NCBI GenBank assembly: GCA_946478305.1
Contig: CAMLBO010000052.1
Location: 1 to 32,643 of the forward strand
Source of the DNA: an uncultured Enterobacterales bacterium
GTDB taxonomy: Bacteria > Pseudomonadota > Gammaproteobacteria > Enterobacterales > Enterobacteriaceae
Reading direction: 5' to 3'
Length of the DNA stretch: 32,643 nucleotides
The notes below the pieces were generated by a model. It did not search any database. It worked only from the letters and a program-made list of their open reading frames with translations, and was not told the DNA's origin. Numbering within the stretch: the stretch's first letter is position 1; every line of letters starts with the position of its first letter. The translations under genes were made by a program, and so were the position numbers. Shown piece by piece: positions 22,821 to 31,535 of the stretch.

Positions 22821-25141
22821 GATGCAGATCCTGATTTTGACGCGGGCAACGTTAAAGGTGACAGCAGGAAGGCGGTAAAAATACCGGCGCTGAGCACAAT
22901 ACCAAAACTGCTGATGGCCTGCGTTGAGCTGAACACCAGCATGCCGAAGGTTAGCTGGGTGGTCACCACGGCCATGAATATCGCCAGCATCGACGTGGTC
23001 GGCGTGCCGCGCGGATTAGTGAAGAACAACGTGTAGTTAATGCCGATCCCCAGCACCAGAATCAGCGCCAGCAGCGAAAACAGATTCAGACTGTGCCCGC
23101 TGAAAGCCAGCGCGGCAATACCCATGCCCAGCGACAACAGCGTGGGCACCAGACAAACCAGCCCGTGCGGCAGGCGAAAGCGCCATAGGTAAACCCCGGC
23201 AATCAGCGTAACGGCCAGCGTCAGCAACAGAGAGAGCATTACACGGTACTGCGAGAAGAGCTGGCTGAATTCGGTTTTGCGATCAATCCAACCTACACCC
23301 TCAGCCTTGGCGGCAAGCTCGCTCATCGCTGCGCTGTCATGCACACCACTGACGGGAATGAGCGTGGCGGTGCGCCCGTCCGGCAGCGAAAGCCACAGCA
23401 GACGCCAGCCCTGACTGACCACGCTCTCCAGCCACGCGGGCAGCGTCACCCACTGCGGGCTGAGACCTGCCGGTTTCAGCGTGACTCCCGCCTGTGCAAG
23501 CTGGCTTAACACCTCCGGCGCGCGCTGACGCAGCAGGTTGAGATCCTCCTGCTGCTGCTTTTGTGAAGGCAGGTTGATCAACCGGTAGCCATCAAGCACT
23601 CCACGCGCTTTAGCCTGTTGGAGCTTCGGACGGAGAGCCTCCAGCCGTTGCAGCGTTTGCTCGGCGTTCTTCCCGTACACCACCAGCCATTTTTGATCGT
23701 TGGTCTGCCCGGTTAACGCGGCAATTTGCCTTTCCTGCTGCTGAAGATCTTTCGGCAACGCCTGCAGATCGCCAATATCGTCGTTAATCTTCAGTTGGCT
23801 GAATCCGGCCAGGATCAGCCCGACCACGATCAGCGGTAATCCCATGCGTAACACCCTGCCGTGCTGCCACGCATTAAGCCAGCTCCGGATCAGCGCCAGC
23901 CCCGGCGCGGGACCGACCGGCAGATTTTTGGCTAACAGCGGATACCAGCACATTACGGTGAAGCAGGCGGCACTGAGGCCGAAGGCGGCAAATACCGCCA
24001 GCTGCTGTAAACCGGGGAACGGCGCAATCAGCAGCATCAGGTAGGCCGCGACGGTAGTTAATAAAGCCATGGAAAGTGCCGGGAACAGTTTTTTCAGGCT
24101 TTCCAGCGGTGAACTTTGCCCCCCATGAACCCGGCGCTCAGTCAGGAAATAGAGGGTGTAATCGGCCGATATGCCAATAATACTGGTACTGAGTACCAGC
24201 GTCATAATGTGAATTTCACCAAATATCGCCAGCGTGAATACCGTGCCGGTCAGTGCGCCGATGGCTATCGACAACAGGCTGAGCAGCAGCGGTAATACCG
24301 AACGGAAGACCAGTAAAATCAGCAGAAAAACACCGGCGACCGAGGTCAGCCCAAGGGTGGAAATATCATGTTCCGCCTGCTGGCTGGCATAGTTACTGTA
24401 AAACAGCGTCCCACGCTGCAACACTTCAGCCCCCGGAAAGCGCTGCCGGAACGACTGCTCAAGCCCGTTCAGACTGGCAACAATTTGCTTGCTGCTGGTG
24501 ATGTCATACGAGGAAGCGTTGAGTTCGGCGTGGATCAGATACCAGCTGCGCCCCTGCTTATCCCGCGCGGTGAGCCAGCCGTTGTCTAGTATCATACCCC
24601 CGCTGCTTTGTTGCTGCGCCAGCTGCGAACCACGCACCAGCAGCAGCGGGTCACTGGCGAGCTCTTTACCGCTGACCCCGGCAAAAGCCGAATACATCTG
24701 GCCAAGGATCCACTGACTTTGCGCCTGCGCACTGTTTTGCAGCCGATGACGCGTGGCGTCATCCAGCAAAGCATTGCGGTGCTGAAAGAAGAACTCACCC
24801 CACTGTTGCTGATGCTGCGTATCCATCGGCCCTTCGACCTGCCGCAGCGCCGGGAGCTGGCGCAGCATCGTCAGCCACTCAAGCGCAGCTTCACTTCCCT
24901 GCCCCGCAGGCGGGCTGACCAGCCACATCAGCTGTCGGTCAAGCCGCTGGCTGAAACCACGCGATAAATCGTCCGCCACACCCTGTAGCTGCTGTTTGGG
25001 CAACAACGCCAGTACGCTGCTGTTGATCTGGCTGCGCGGCAGTAGCCAGAACAGCGCGGCCACCAGCATCAGACAAATGAACAGCCAGCCGAAGGCCAGC
25101 TGACGATGACGTTCAGCGGTCAAAATGGGCCAGCTCGGCAT
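22817..25141 (-). CDS. apeM: MMPL/RND-family exporter ApeM
   Basis: This 774-residue inner-membrane transporter has the two-fold RND/MMPL layout. An N-terminal helix (about residues 15-35) leads into a large periplasmic loop (about 40-250), a block of five to six helices (about 260-400), another helix, a second periplasmic loop and a final helical block (about 630-770). Aspartates in the middle of helices (for example in SIIGISADYTLYFLTERR) are candidate proton carriers. It is the likely extruder of the polyene or its lipid conjugate from the inner membrane. It overlaps apeL by 29 bases and apeN by 4. Confidence 0.9.
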   Translation of the reverse strand: MPSWPILTAERHRQLAFGWLFICLMLVAALFWLLPRSQINSSVLALLPKQQLQGVADDLSRGFSQRLDRQLMWLVSPPAGQGSEAALEWLTMLRQLPALRQVEGPMDTQHQQQWGEFFFQHRNALLDDATRHRLQNSAQAQSQWILGQMYSAFAGVSGKELASDPLLLVRGSQLAQQQSSGGMILDNGWLTARDKQGRSWYLIHAELNASSYDITSSKQIVASLNGLEQSFRQRFPGAEVLQRGTLFYSNYASQQAEHDISTLGLTSVAGVFLLILLVFRSVLPLLLSLLSIAIGALTGTVFTLAIFGEIHIMTLVLSTSIIGISADYTLYFLTERRVHGGQSSPLESLKKLFPALSMALLTTVAAYLMLLIAPFPGLQQLAVFAAFGLSAACFTVMCWYPLLAKNLPVGPAPGLALIRSWLNAWQHGRVLRMGLPLIVVGLILAGFSQLKINDDIGDLQALPKDLQQQERQIAALTGQTNDQKWLVVYGKNAEQTLQRLEALRPKLQQAKARGVLDGYRLINLPSQKQQQEDLNLLRQRAPEVLSQLAQAGVTLKPAGLSPQWVTLPAWLESVVSQGWRLLWLSLPDGRTATLIPVSGVHDSAAMSELAAKAEGVGWIDRKTEFSQLFSQYRVMLSLLLTLAVTLIAGVYLWRFRLPHGLVCLVPTLLSLGMGIAALAFSGHSLNLFSLLALILVLGIGINYTLFFTNPRGTPTTSMLAIFMAVVTTQLTFGMLVFSSTQAISSFGIVLSAGIFTAFLLSPLTLPASKSGSAS

Positions 25142-25718
25142 CGGTCAGCGCCGCAGGCTCGGTGCGCTGGTTAAAGAAACGGATATGCGTTTCATCACCC
25201 TGCATATCTTTGATATCAATCAGGTTGAGATATTCCTGACCGTTGAGAGTAATGGTGCGAAACAACCGGTTCAGCGGCGCAGTTTTCGGCGTGAGGATCA
25301 GTTGCCACGCGCCCTGGCCTTTGTCGCTGAAATTGAGTGCGAAGTTGTGCTCCAGCGCCTGCTGGTCGGCCTGGAACAACGCGGTCAGCAATGCGCTGAA
25401 CTGGAACATCTGCGGGTTGCTGTCTGCCGTCACGACCTGCGGTGGCTGCCCGGCCATGGTTTGCACCATACGGTTTTCAGTTAACAATAAAGTCAGCGGG
25501 AAAGGTTTTTCCTGCTGCCACCACAATCCTTTCTTCCTCGCAATCAGCAGATTACCACTGGAGTTGAGCGGCAAATTCATGCCACTGATTGTGCGTTGCT
25601 GGCTGAAATCCGCGCGCAATACCGGCTGCTGGCTGAAACGCTGTTGCAGTTCCGGCAACGTCACGGCCTGCGCACTCAGGCTAAACAGACTCAGCAGAAA
25701 AATAACGGTGCGTATCAC
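25113..25718 (-). CDS. apeL: LolA-like periplasmic carrier ApeL
   Basis: This 201-residue protein has a cleavable signal peptide (MIRTVIFLLSLFSLSAQA, cleavage after about residue 18). The mature domain resembles LolA: RADFSQQRTISGMNLPLNSSGNL and a strand-rich KGLWWQQEKPFPLTLLL segment. Such proteins carry lipids across the periplasm in a hydrophobic half-barrel. Here the cargo is probably the polyene-lipid conjugate. The start overlaps the apeK stop by 4 bases and the end overlaps apeM by 29. Confidence 0.88.
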   Translation of the reverse strand: MIRTVIFLLSLFSLSAQAVTLPELQQRFSQQPVLRADFSQQRTISGMNLPLNSSGNLLIARKKGLWWQQEKPFPLTLLLTENRMVQTMAGQPPQVVTADSNPQMFQFSALLTALFQADQQALEHNFALNFSDKGQGAWQLILTPKTAPLNRLFRTITLNGQEYLNLIDIKDMQGDETHIRFFNQRTEPAALTDAELAHFDR

Positions 25719-26143
25719 TGGCTGACTCCCATTTTATCCAGCAGGATTTGTGGCGATGCAAAAAGCATCTCTTTCGTCTGTATGTTGACCGCCACCTGCA
25801 AGGTATAACCGGTTGTCGTACGTTTGCCACTTTCCGTATCCACAATGCGATAGCCAATCCGCAAACGGTTTTCCACCTCTTCAACCCAGGCATGGACATC
25901 AATCTTTTGCTCGAAAGTCACCGACGATATGTATTTCAGCCGGGTATCGACAATCGGCCAGACATAGCCGGAAGCCTGCATCTGCCGGTAGCCGTAATCA
26001 AATTGTTTGAGCAGCTGCTCGCGCGCAACTTCGAGATAACGGAAGTAGTTGCCATGCCAGACCACGCCCATAGCATCGACGTCGTGAAAGGGTACAGTGA
26101 TCGTGACACAGGTTCGGAAACGGGGATCGTCTTGCAGATTCAT
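25715..26143 (-). CDS. apeK: 4-hydroxybenzoyl-CoA-type thioesterase ApeK
   Basis: This 142-residue hot-dog thioesterase of the 4HBT/YbgC family carries the signature VPFHDVDAMGVVWHGNYFRYLEVARE, with the catalytic Asp and the adjacent His-Gly-Asn-Tyr. It may release the finished chain or clear mis-primed intermediates. The true start is the ATG at 26143, one base after the apeJ stop (TAACATG). A frame extending to 26365 runs through apeJ in another register and is not protein-like. The end overlaps apeL by 4 bases. Confidence 0.9.
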   Translation of the reverse strand: MNLQDDPRFRTCVTITVPFHDVDAMGVVWHGNYFRYLEVAREQLLKQFDYGYRQMQASGYVWPIVDTRLKYISSVTFEQKIDVHAWVEEVENRLRIGYRIVDTESGKRTTTGYTLQVAVNIQTKEMLFASPQILLDKMGVSQ

Positions 26144-26144
26144 G

Positions 26145-27866
26145 TTAGTCAGTTTTCCGGTTATTACGGGTATCGGGCGCAGATTGCCAGAAATCGAAGA
26201 AGTTGAACCAGTCATGCGGTGCCCGCAGGCAGTAATGTTCCAGACGCCCGGCGTAGCGGTCAACCGCGTTCTGCAGCGCCTCGTGACGTGTGGCACGGGG
26301 CAATAAGAGCGGGTCAGCAAAAGGGTCAAAATGGATAGCGAGTCGCCCGCCATATTCGATACCAAACATCAGAAAGACCGGTGCGCCGAGAGCGGCAGCC
26401 AGGATAAAGGGCCCCTGAGGAAAAGGTGCCGGATGGCCGAGAAAAGTGCTATAAATCACACGCGCCTGGGTGTCGCCGCGCTGATGCTCACCTGCCGAAG
26501 TACGGTCACCGACCATTGCCACCCACTCACCTGCATCCAGTTTCTCTTGCAGCATGATGGCCGTTTCCGGTCCCATGTCGCTGACCTGAATCAGATTAAC
26601 GTTGGCTTGCGGATTGACCTCTTTCATCACCTGATTAAAGCGCTCGGCGTGCTGGGTAAACACCAGCGCGTTGACCACCACCCGCTGATTGAGCGCGGCA
26701 ATGGCGCGGCAGGATTCAATATCCCCCAAATGCGAAGCCAGTATTAGCGTGCCGCGACCGCTGGCGATTTGCGCTTCGCACAGCGCTTCATCGATAAGGG
26801 TCACGTTTTGCAGTTTTCCCTGCCAACTTGCGAGCTTGTTCAGCATCGCGCCGCCAAAACGCATGAAGTGGCGAAAGGTATTGAGCCGGTAAGGCAGGCT
26901 GACATTTTGCTTGCGGGCGAATTCCTCCAGACGTTGCAGATAACGCTGTGAGGCGCGCCGCTGTGCGTTTCCGGTCAGCCAGAAGTAGCCAATCACCGGG
27001 TAGAGCAGTAATTCGAACGGCCTTTGTCCCAGCAACTGATAAACCCACAGCATCAGGCGAATACCCCACAGCCCTTTACGCTCCTGCGTGACAGACCAGT
27101 GTGGCTCAGGCGATACACTGCGCTGGCGCAACAGCTGCGGGATACGCGGCAACATGCCAAAGAATAAGCGCGAATGCATGAGCGAAATACGCAGGTTATC
27201 TTTCAGTGTGTCAAAGTGAGAAAGACCGTCCGGCGGATAAATAACCTTCGTCGGAATAAAGCGGCTGCGCGTCCCCTGCCAGTAGAGGCGGACCATAATT
27301 TCAATGTCGAAATCCATCCGTTCGCCCAGCAAGGTGCTGGACATCAAACTCAGGGTCGGTGCCAGAGGGTAGACGCGAAAACCACACATGCTGTCTTTAA
27401 ACGACAGCGACAAGGTTTCAATCCATACCCAGACATGGGTAATGTAGCGGCCATAAAGTCGCGCTTTCGGCACCGAATCGTCATACACAGGCTTACCGGA
27501 AATCAGACAGTCCGGATACTGGCGTGCTTCTTCCAACAACACAGGGATATCGGCCAGATGGTGTTGTCCGTCGGCATCAACCTGTAATGCATGGCTGAAG
27601 CCTTGTGCCGCAGCCAGTTTCAGTGCGGTCATCACCGCCGCCCCCTTCCCCTGATTACGCGTCAGACGGTGCAGGGTCAACCAGGGAGTCGCGGCAGCAA
27701 GGCGTTCCAGCTCCTGTGCCGTGGCGCTATCACTGCCATCGTCCACCACAATACAAGGCAGCCCAAGAGATTCAAGCCGCGATACCACGCCAGCCATTGT
27801 CGCGCCGTGGTTATAACAGGGAATAATCAGACAGGGTGAAAACGGGTCACTGTGTGTCAGTGGCAT
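26145..27866 (-). CDS. apeJ: Glycosyltransferase 2 - LpxL-like acyltransferase fusion ApeJ
   Basis: This 573-residue two-domain protein begins with a GT-A glycosyltransferase (about residues 10-230; IIPCYNHGATM, IVVDDGSD and the metal-binding DADG with Asp97 and Asp99). After a membrane-associated linker around 270-300 comes a lysophospholipid/lipid A-type acyltransferase (about 320-560) with the HX4E catalytic motif His379-Glu384 in ASHLGDIES and a VGDRTSAG block. It would build the lipid-sugar anchor and transfer the polyene acyl chain, explaining outer-membrane attachment. It overlaps apeI by 10 bases. The order of its two reactions is not determinable here. Confidence 0.9.
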   Translation of the reverse strand: MPLTHSDPFSPCLIIPCYNHGATMAGVVSRLESLGLPCIVVDDGSDSATAQELERLAAATPWLTLHRLTRNQGKGAAVMTALKLAAAQGFSHALQVDADGQHHLADIPVLLEEARQYPDCLISGKPVYDDSVPKARLYGRYITHVWVWIETLSLSFKDSMCGFRVYPLAPTLSLMSSTLLGERMDFDIEIMVRLYWQGTRSRFIPTKVIYPPDGLSHFDTLKDNLRISLMHSRLFFGMLPRIPQLLRQRSVSPEPHWSVTQERKGLWGIRLMLWVYQLLGQRPFELLLYPVIGYFWLTGNAQRRASQRYLQRLEEFARKQNVSLPYRLNTFRHFMRFGGAMLNKLASWQGKLQNVTLIDEALCEAQIASGRGTLILASHLGDIESCRAIAALNQRVVVNALVFTQHAERFNQVMKEVNPQANVNLIQVSDMGPETAIMLQEKLDAGEWVAMVGDRTSAGEHQRGDTQARVIYSTFLGHPAPFPQGPFILAAALGAPVFLMFGIEYGGRLAIHFDPFADPLLLPRATRHEALQNAVDRYAGRLEHYCLRAPHDWFNFFDFWQSAPDTRNNRKTD

Positions 27867-28201
27867 AAGGTAATTTTCCCGCTGCTGGCGACGTTACCTT
27901 CCACGCTGTACTGAAAATGCAGCCGTGATTTCTCCTTCAGCCATTCAATGTCCAGTGATACCTCATCTCCCGGCAGTAAGGGACGCTGGAACTTCACCAC
28001 ATCCATACCGCTGAACGTCTGGTCAATCTCCAGGAATCTGGTGGCAAAAGTCATCACCCAGTGAACCTGGGTCACACCGGGAAGAATGGGATAGTGTGGG
28101 AAATGGCCGTCAAACCAGAACAGCTCAGGGCAAAGCTGTAGTGTCAGTTTGAGCGCATTACCGCCCTCTTTTTTCTGGTTCACAATCAGCGGCATCATCA
28201 T
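27857..28201 (-). CDS. apeI: Hot-dog fold dehydratase ApeI
   Basis: This 114-residue single hot-dog domain protein is similar to FabZ-type dehydratases. It carries FWFDGHFPHYPILPGVTQVHW, in which His33 and the PILPGV turn are the classic dehydratase signature. It probably works as a partner of ApeP. Three consecutive ATG codons follow the operon junction; the first overlaps the apeH stop (ATGA, 28198-28201), so the exact start is ambiguous by up to two residues. Confidence 0.88.
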   Translation of the reverse strand: MMMPLIVNQKKEGGNALKLTLQLCPELFWFDGHFPHYPILPGVTQVHWVMTFATRFLEIDQTFSGMDVVKFQRPLLPGDEVSLDIEWLKEKSRLHFQYSVEGNVASSGKITLCH

Positions 28202-29583
28202 ACAAACAAATCCTGTAGTTCAGCGTAAGTACGCTTACCCTGTGCATTTAGCGGAATAGCCGGAACGAAGCGCCAGAAACGCGGGATTGCTACGGCTGGC
28301 AGCCAGTCACGCAGTGCATGGCGTAAGGCAGCGATCTGTGCACTCTGCGTCAACGACGCTTCCTGTTGGTGCTGTTCACTAAGCACGACGGCAGCGGCGA
28401 TATAGACACGACCATTGATTTGCAGCGTCAACACGCTGGCATCATTGACCTGTGTTAAGGCTATCAGGCGCCTCTCTATTTCGCCCAGCGATACCCGCTG
28501 CTCTGCAATTTTTACTATCCTGTCTTTACGGCCCGCCAGTTCAAAGTGCTTTCCATCAGGCAGGAGATGGAGAGTATCTCCCAAAACGCCCCCCTCTGGC
28601 TGTGGGACCCATTCTGATAATGCAAAGAATTGCCCCTCCGGCGCTTCGAACAGTTTTACTTTCTCAAATACTTTCCAGGGAGAATTGGCCGTCTGCTGAT
28701 GGCGGCTGGCAATAATGCCCGTTTCAGTGGTGCCATAAATTTCTACTGGCCAGACGCCGCAGTGCCGGGCCACCTTTCCGGCATCTTCTGCCAGTAGTGT
28801 TCCTCCCGCCGAAAACACCTGAGCACAGCTAACGGCTGCAAGGTGACTGTCCATACGCTGAAGAAAAGAGGGGCTGCTGACTACGGCCAGAGGGCGTTCC
28901 TGCGCCATCACCACCAGTTGCTCATGATATTCAAGACTCGCAGCATAAAACGGCCTGCCGAGCGTCAGCGGCAGCATCAAGCTAAAGGTCAGCCCGTACA
29001 TATGATGCGGTGCTACGCTGGCAACAAACCAGGCTGAGTTAAGGCTTTCTCCGAACAAGTAGGCCAGCCACTGGCTCTCAGCCTCAAGGCATCGTACCGG
29101 CTTAATCACCTTCTGAGGTAAGCCGGTACTGCCCGAGGTAAATAGAATCAGGAAAAGATCGTCCCGCCATATGGGCAGGCTATCTCCCGTCACATCGGTA
29201 TTCTGTATTCGTTCTTTAGGGATAACGAACACAGGGCAAGAGAGTGTTATGGGTAGATCGGTTAACAGGGCGTCGAATTCGTGCTGTTGCTCGCTAAGTT
29301 GCTTCTGACGCGAATGCCCCGGCAATACGGGTATGCGTCCGCAATAGAGAACCGCCAACATCGCCACGGCTAAATGATAGTTATCCGTAAAACAGAGCGC
29401 CCAGCGCGCATGGGATGTCACGCCAATCTGGCGAATGAGCAGAAGCACATCATGACGAAAAGTCGCCAGATCCCAGGCAACGTTATCGCGCCAGGCAATG
29501 ACAAGCTGCGGATCACGTGAATCATCCAGCCAGCTTTTCATCGGCAAACTCATACGCGCAGAATGTATTTTCTGACGATCCAT
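28198..29583 (-). CDS. apeH: AMP-dependent aryl/acyl-ACP ligase ApeH
   Basis: This 461-residue adenylating enzyme has the phosphate-binding loop FTSGSTGLPQKV (about residue 150), the IYGTTETGI motif and the AGRKDRIVKIAEQRVSLGEIE hinge leading to the small C-terminal domain. In APE pathways it activates an aromatic starter acid (4-hydroxybenzoate-like) and loads it on an ACP. The annotated ATG at 29583 has GGAGG only three bases upstream and overlaps apeG by 34 bases. An in-frame ATG at 29553 overlaps the apeG stop as ATGA, the junction style used elsewhere in the operon, and is an equally good start (451 residues). Confidence 0.9.
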   Translation of the reverse strand: MDRQKIHSARMSLPMKSWLDDSRDPQLVIAWRDNVAWDLATFRHDVLLLIRQIGVTSHARWALCFTDNYHLAVAMLAVLYCGRIPVLPGHSRQKQLSEQQHEFDALLTDLPITLSCPVFVIPKERIQNTDVTGDSLPIWRDDLFLILFTSGSTGLPQKVIKPVRCLEAESQWLAYLFGESLNSAWFVASVAPHHMYGLTFSLMLPLTLGRPFYAASLEYHEQLVVMAQERPLAVVSSPSFLQRMDSHLAAVSCAQVFSAGGTLLAEDAGKVARHCGVWPVEIYGTTETGIIASRHQQTANSPWKVFEKVKLFEAPEGQFFALSEWVPQPEGGVLGDTLHLLPDGKHFELAGRKDRIVKIAEQRVSLGEIERRLIALTQVNDASVLTLQINGRVYIAAAVVLSEQHQQEASLTQSAQIAALRHALRDWLPAVAIPRFWRFVPAIPLNAQGKRTYAELQDLFV

Positions 29584-30140
29584 TCTCCTCCCATCAAACT
29601 TCCGATTAAAACGTAACTCAGACCCCCGTTATAAAAAGCCCACAATGCCATGTCACCTTTGAGGCAAGTGTAAAACGAGATGCCTCCGTTGAAGAGGAAA
29701 AAAATACACCAGACCTGAGTGACACGTCGCGTATAGACAACAGCAGCAGGCGGAAAATCACTGTCACGTAGCCGGGCAAGACGCTCAATAATGGGAACAG
29801 AACTGCGCAACGACACCATAAAAACGATAAATAGCAGTACGTTAACAACCACTGGGTAATAGAGCAGTAAATGAGTTTGCTTCAGCAATACGCTGCTTGC
29901 GACCAACAGCAAGCCAATCACCGCACTGTATTTTGTGACCCACAACAGCTGACCTGATGCAGCTCGCAGGGTCAGTAAACGCAGCAGAAATACCGCACAG
30001 AGAAGAGGAGCCAAGATGCTGATACCAAAACGCGTCACACCAAACCAAACGGCAAAAGGATAGGCAATGATAATAAGCGTCATCACTGCCTGAATAAGAA
30101 GGGAGATACGTATATTTAAACGGAAATGAGGAAAGCGCAT
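29550..30140 (-). CDS. apeG: Integral membrane protein ApeG (COG4648-like)
   Basis: This 196-residue protein is almost entirely hydrophobic with about five to six membrane segments (for example LLIQAVMTLIIIAYPFAVWF and YPVVVNVLLFIVFMVSL). It ends in a conserved-looking NGGLSYVLIGSLMGGEWIVRK region. The function is unknown; such a protein is a standard member of APE clusters and may organise the pathway at the membrane. I place the start at the ATG at 30140, seven bases after the apeF stop. A longer frame to 30281 overlaps apeF in another register and adds residues unlike a membrane protein. Confidence 0.8.
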   Translation of the reverse strand: MRFPHFRLNIRISLLIQAVMTLIIIAYPFAVWFGVTRFGISILAPLLCAVFLLRLLTLRAASGQLLWVTKYSAVIGLLLVASSVLLKQTHLLLYYPVVVNVLLFIVFMVSLRSSVPIIERLARLRDSDFPPAAVVYTRRVTQVWCIFFLFNGGISFYTCLKGDMALWAFYNGGLSYVLIGSLMGGEWIVRKYILRV

Positions 30141-30147
30141 CAGCGGG

Positions 30148-30402
30148 TTATTGTGGTTCGGCGTTGAGCAATTCATCAATTGCATCAACAATATCCTGAA
30201 CAGATCGAACGGATTTGAACATCTCCGGCTTAATTTTCGTTCCGGTAACACGCTGCAAATGCACGACCAGATCAACTGCATCGATGCTGTCTAAGTCCAG
30301 ATCGTCATACAATCGGGCTTCCGGCTTAATATCACTTTCATTAATCTCGAACAGCTTGACCAACAGCTCGCTGATTTGTTGGTAGATTTCTTGTTTTTGC
30401 AT
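30148..30402 (-). CDS. apeF: Acyl carrier protein ApeF
   Basis: This 84-residue acidic carrier protein has the phosphopantetheine site in DLDLDSIDAVDL (Ser39). It is one of two adjacent ACPs in the operon, and the two differ clearly, so starter and extender (or aryl and acyl) roles are probably divided. I use the ATG at 30402, with AGAGG just upstream. A TTG at 30414 is also in frame but would overlap the apeE stop. Confidence 0.93.
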   Translation of the reverse strand: MQKQEIYQQISELLVKLFEINESDIKPEARLYDDLDLDSIDAVDLVVHLQRVTGTKIKPEMFKSVRSVQDIVDAIDELLNAEPQ

Positions 30403-30410
30403 ACGCCCTC

Positions 30411-30668
30411 TCAACCGCGCTGTTCTGAAATAAAGTGAGCGAGGGTTTCCACGGAATAAAAATGCTGCCGCATTGCCTGACTCTCGGCAGAAAGTACCAC
30501 GCCATGTTGTTTTTTTAATGCCAAACCTAATTCCAGGGCGTCGATGGAATCCAGTCCAAGGCCATCACCGAACAGAGGAGCATCAGTGATAATGTCCTCC
30601 GGGGTCATCCCTTTAAGATTAAGGGTTTCGATGATAAGAATTTTAATATCGCGACTCAATGAATCCAT
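30411..30668 (-). CDS. apeE: Acyl carrier protein ApeE
   Basis: This 85-residue acyl carrier protein has the modified serine in GLGLDSIDALEL (Ser41). The fold of four short helices and the DSID core are intact. It starts three bases after the apeD stop and ends eight bases before apeF. The neighbouring phosphopantetheinyl transferase at the other end of the operon is its probable activator. Confidence 0.93.
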   Translation of the reverse strand: MDSLSRDIKILIIETLNLKGMTPEDIITDAPLFGDGLGLDSIDALELGLALKKQHGVVLSAESQAMRQHFYSVETLAHFISEQRG

Positions 30669-30671
30669 TAC

Positions 30672-31535
30672 TTATTTCTCATTATTTTCAAAGCCGACAC
30701 GCATCAGTTCGGACCGAAGAAAACGCGTAAGACGTCTCGCCGCCAGTGCAGGAGAAAGATCCCGTTCCGCGGAGAAATCCCCGGCATCGATCTTGCTCTG
30801 AACCCTGATGATAAAGTGAGGTTTCGTCTCAGGAATCTTATACCATTTGCCCTGTTTCGTCAGCATCGGCGGCTGGCAGGAGATCTGCACGATCCGCACG
30901 TCACATCCCGTTCTTACGGCAATATTGGCTGCACCACGTTGTAGCGTTAAAGGCTGCCCGGTAACTGAACGAGTGCCTTCTGGGAAGATAAGCAATGTCC
31001 CTCCAGCCTTCAGCCGACCCTCGCAGGCTTGCAGCAACGCTTCTGACCCCGAGTTAACCAAATACCCCGCTGCCTTAATGACGCCACGAAGGAAAGGATT
31101 ACTTAACAGTGCCTGCTTAACGATGCAGTCACATCGAGGCATACAAGAGGCTAAAAATACATAGTCAAGCAGGCTAGGATGGTTGGCTATAACCAGACAA
31201 CCCCAATCTTGCTTAAACTTCTCAGCACCAATAATTTGATAGTCCATCACACCGGCCAGCCGCAGCGCGTTGATAAAAAACCTGAAGCTGTAGCGGATAC
31301 TGGCGTGCGTGAACTGCTGTAAAACATCCTGCCGACGAACGGTTAACCGTAGAAGCGTAAACCAGAACAGAGAAAGCGCCAGACCGCCAATTCCGAAAAG
31401 TGCAAAAAAAAGGCCGGTTGCTATCCAGCGCCATAACCGGTTGAGCAAGCTGGCAGGCACACTTTTATTTATCACGTTGGGTAGCCCATTGCCAAAGATG
31501 TGTTTTGGCAGCGACCGGGAATGAATGCTCCGCAT
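30672..31535 (-). CDS. apeD: Lysophospholipid acyltransferase-like protein ApeD
   Basis: This 287-residue membrane-bound acyltransferase of the PlsC/LPLAT family has a hydrophobic segment (about residues 35-60) followed by the catalytic NHPSLLD (HX4D) motif near 118 and FPEGTRS near 185. It probably transfers an acyl or polyene chain to the lipid anchor. The ATG at 31535 has GAGG eight bases upstream but overlaps apeC by 71 bases, unusually long for this operon. A GTG at 31475 would reduce the overlap to 11 bases and still keep the membrane segment, so the start is uncertain. Confidence 0.88.
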   Translation of the reverse strand: MRSIHSRSLPKHIFGNGLPNVINKSVPASLLNRLWRWIATGLFFALFGIGGLALSLFWFTLLRLTVRRQDVLQQFTHASIRYSFRFFINALRLAGVMDYQIIGAEKFKQDWGCLVIANHPSLLDYVFLASCMPRCDCIVKQALLSNPFLRGVIKAAGYLVNSGSEALLQACEGRLKAGGTLLIFPEGTRSVTGQPLTLQRGAANIAVRTGCDVRIVQISCQPPMLTKQGKWYKIPETKPHFIIRVQSKIDAGDFSAERDLSPALAARRLTRFLRSELMRVGFENNEK

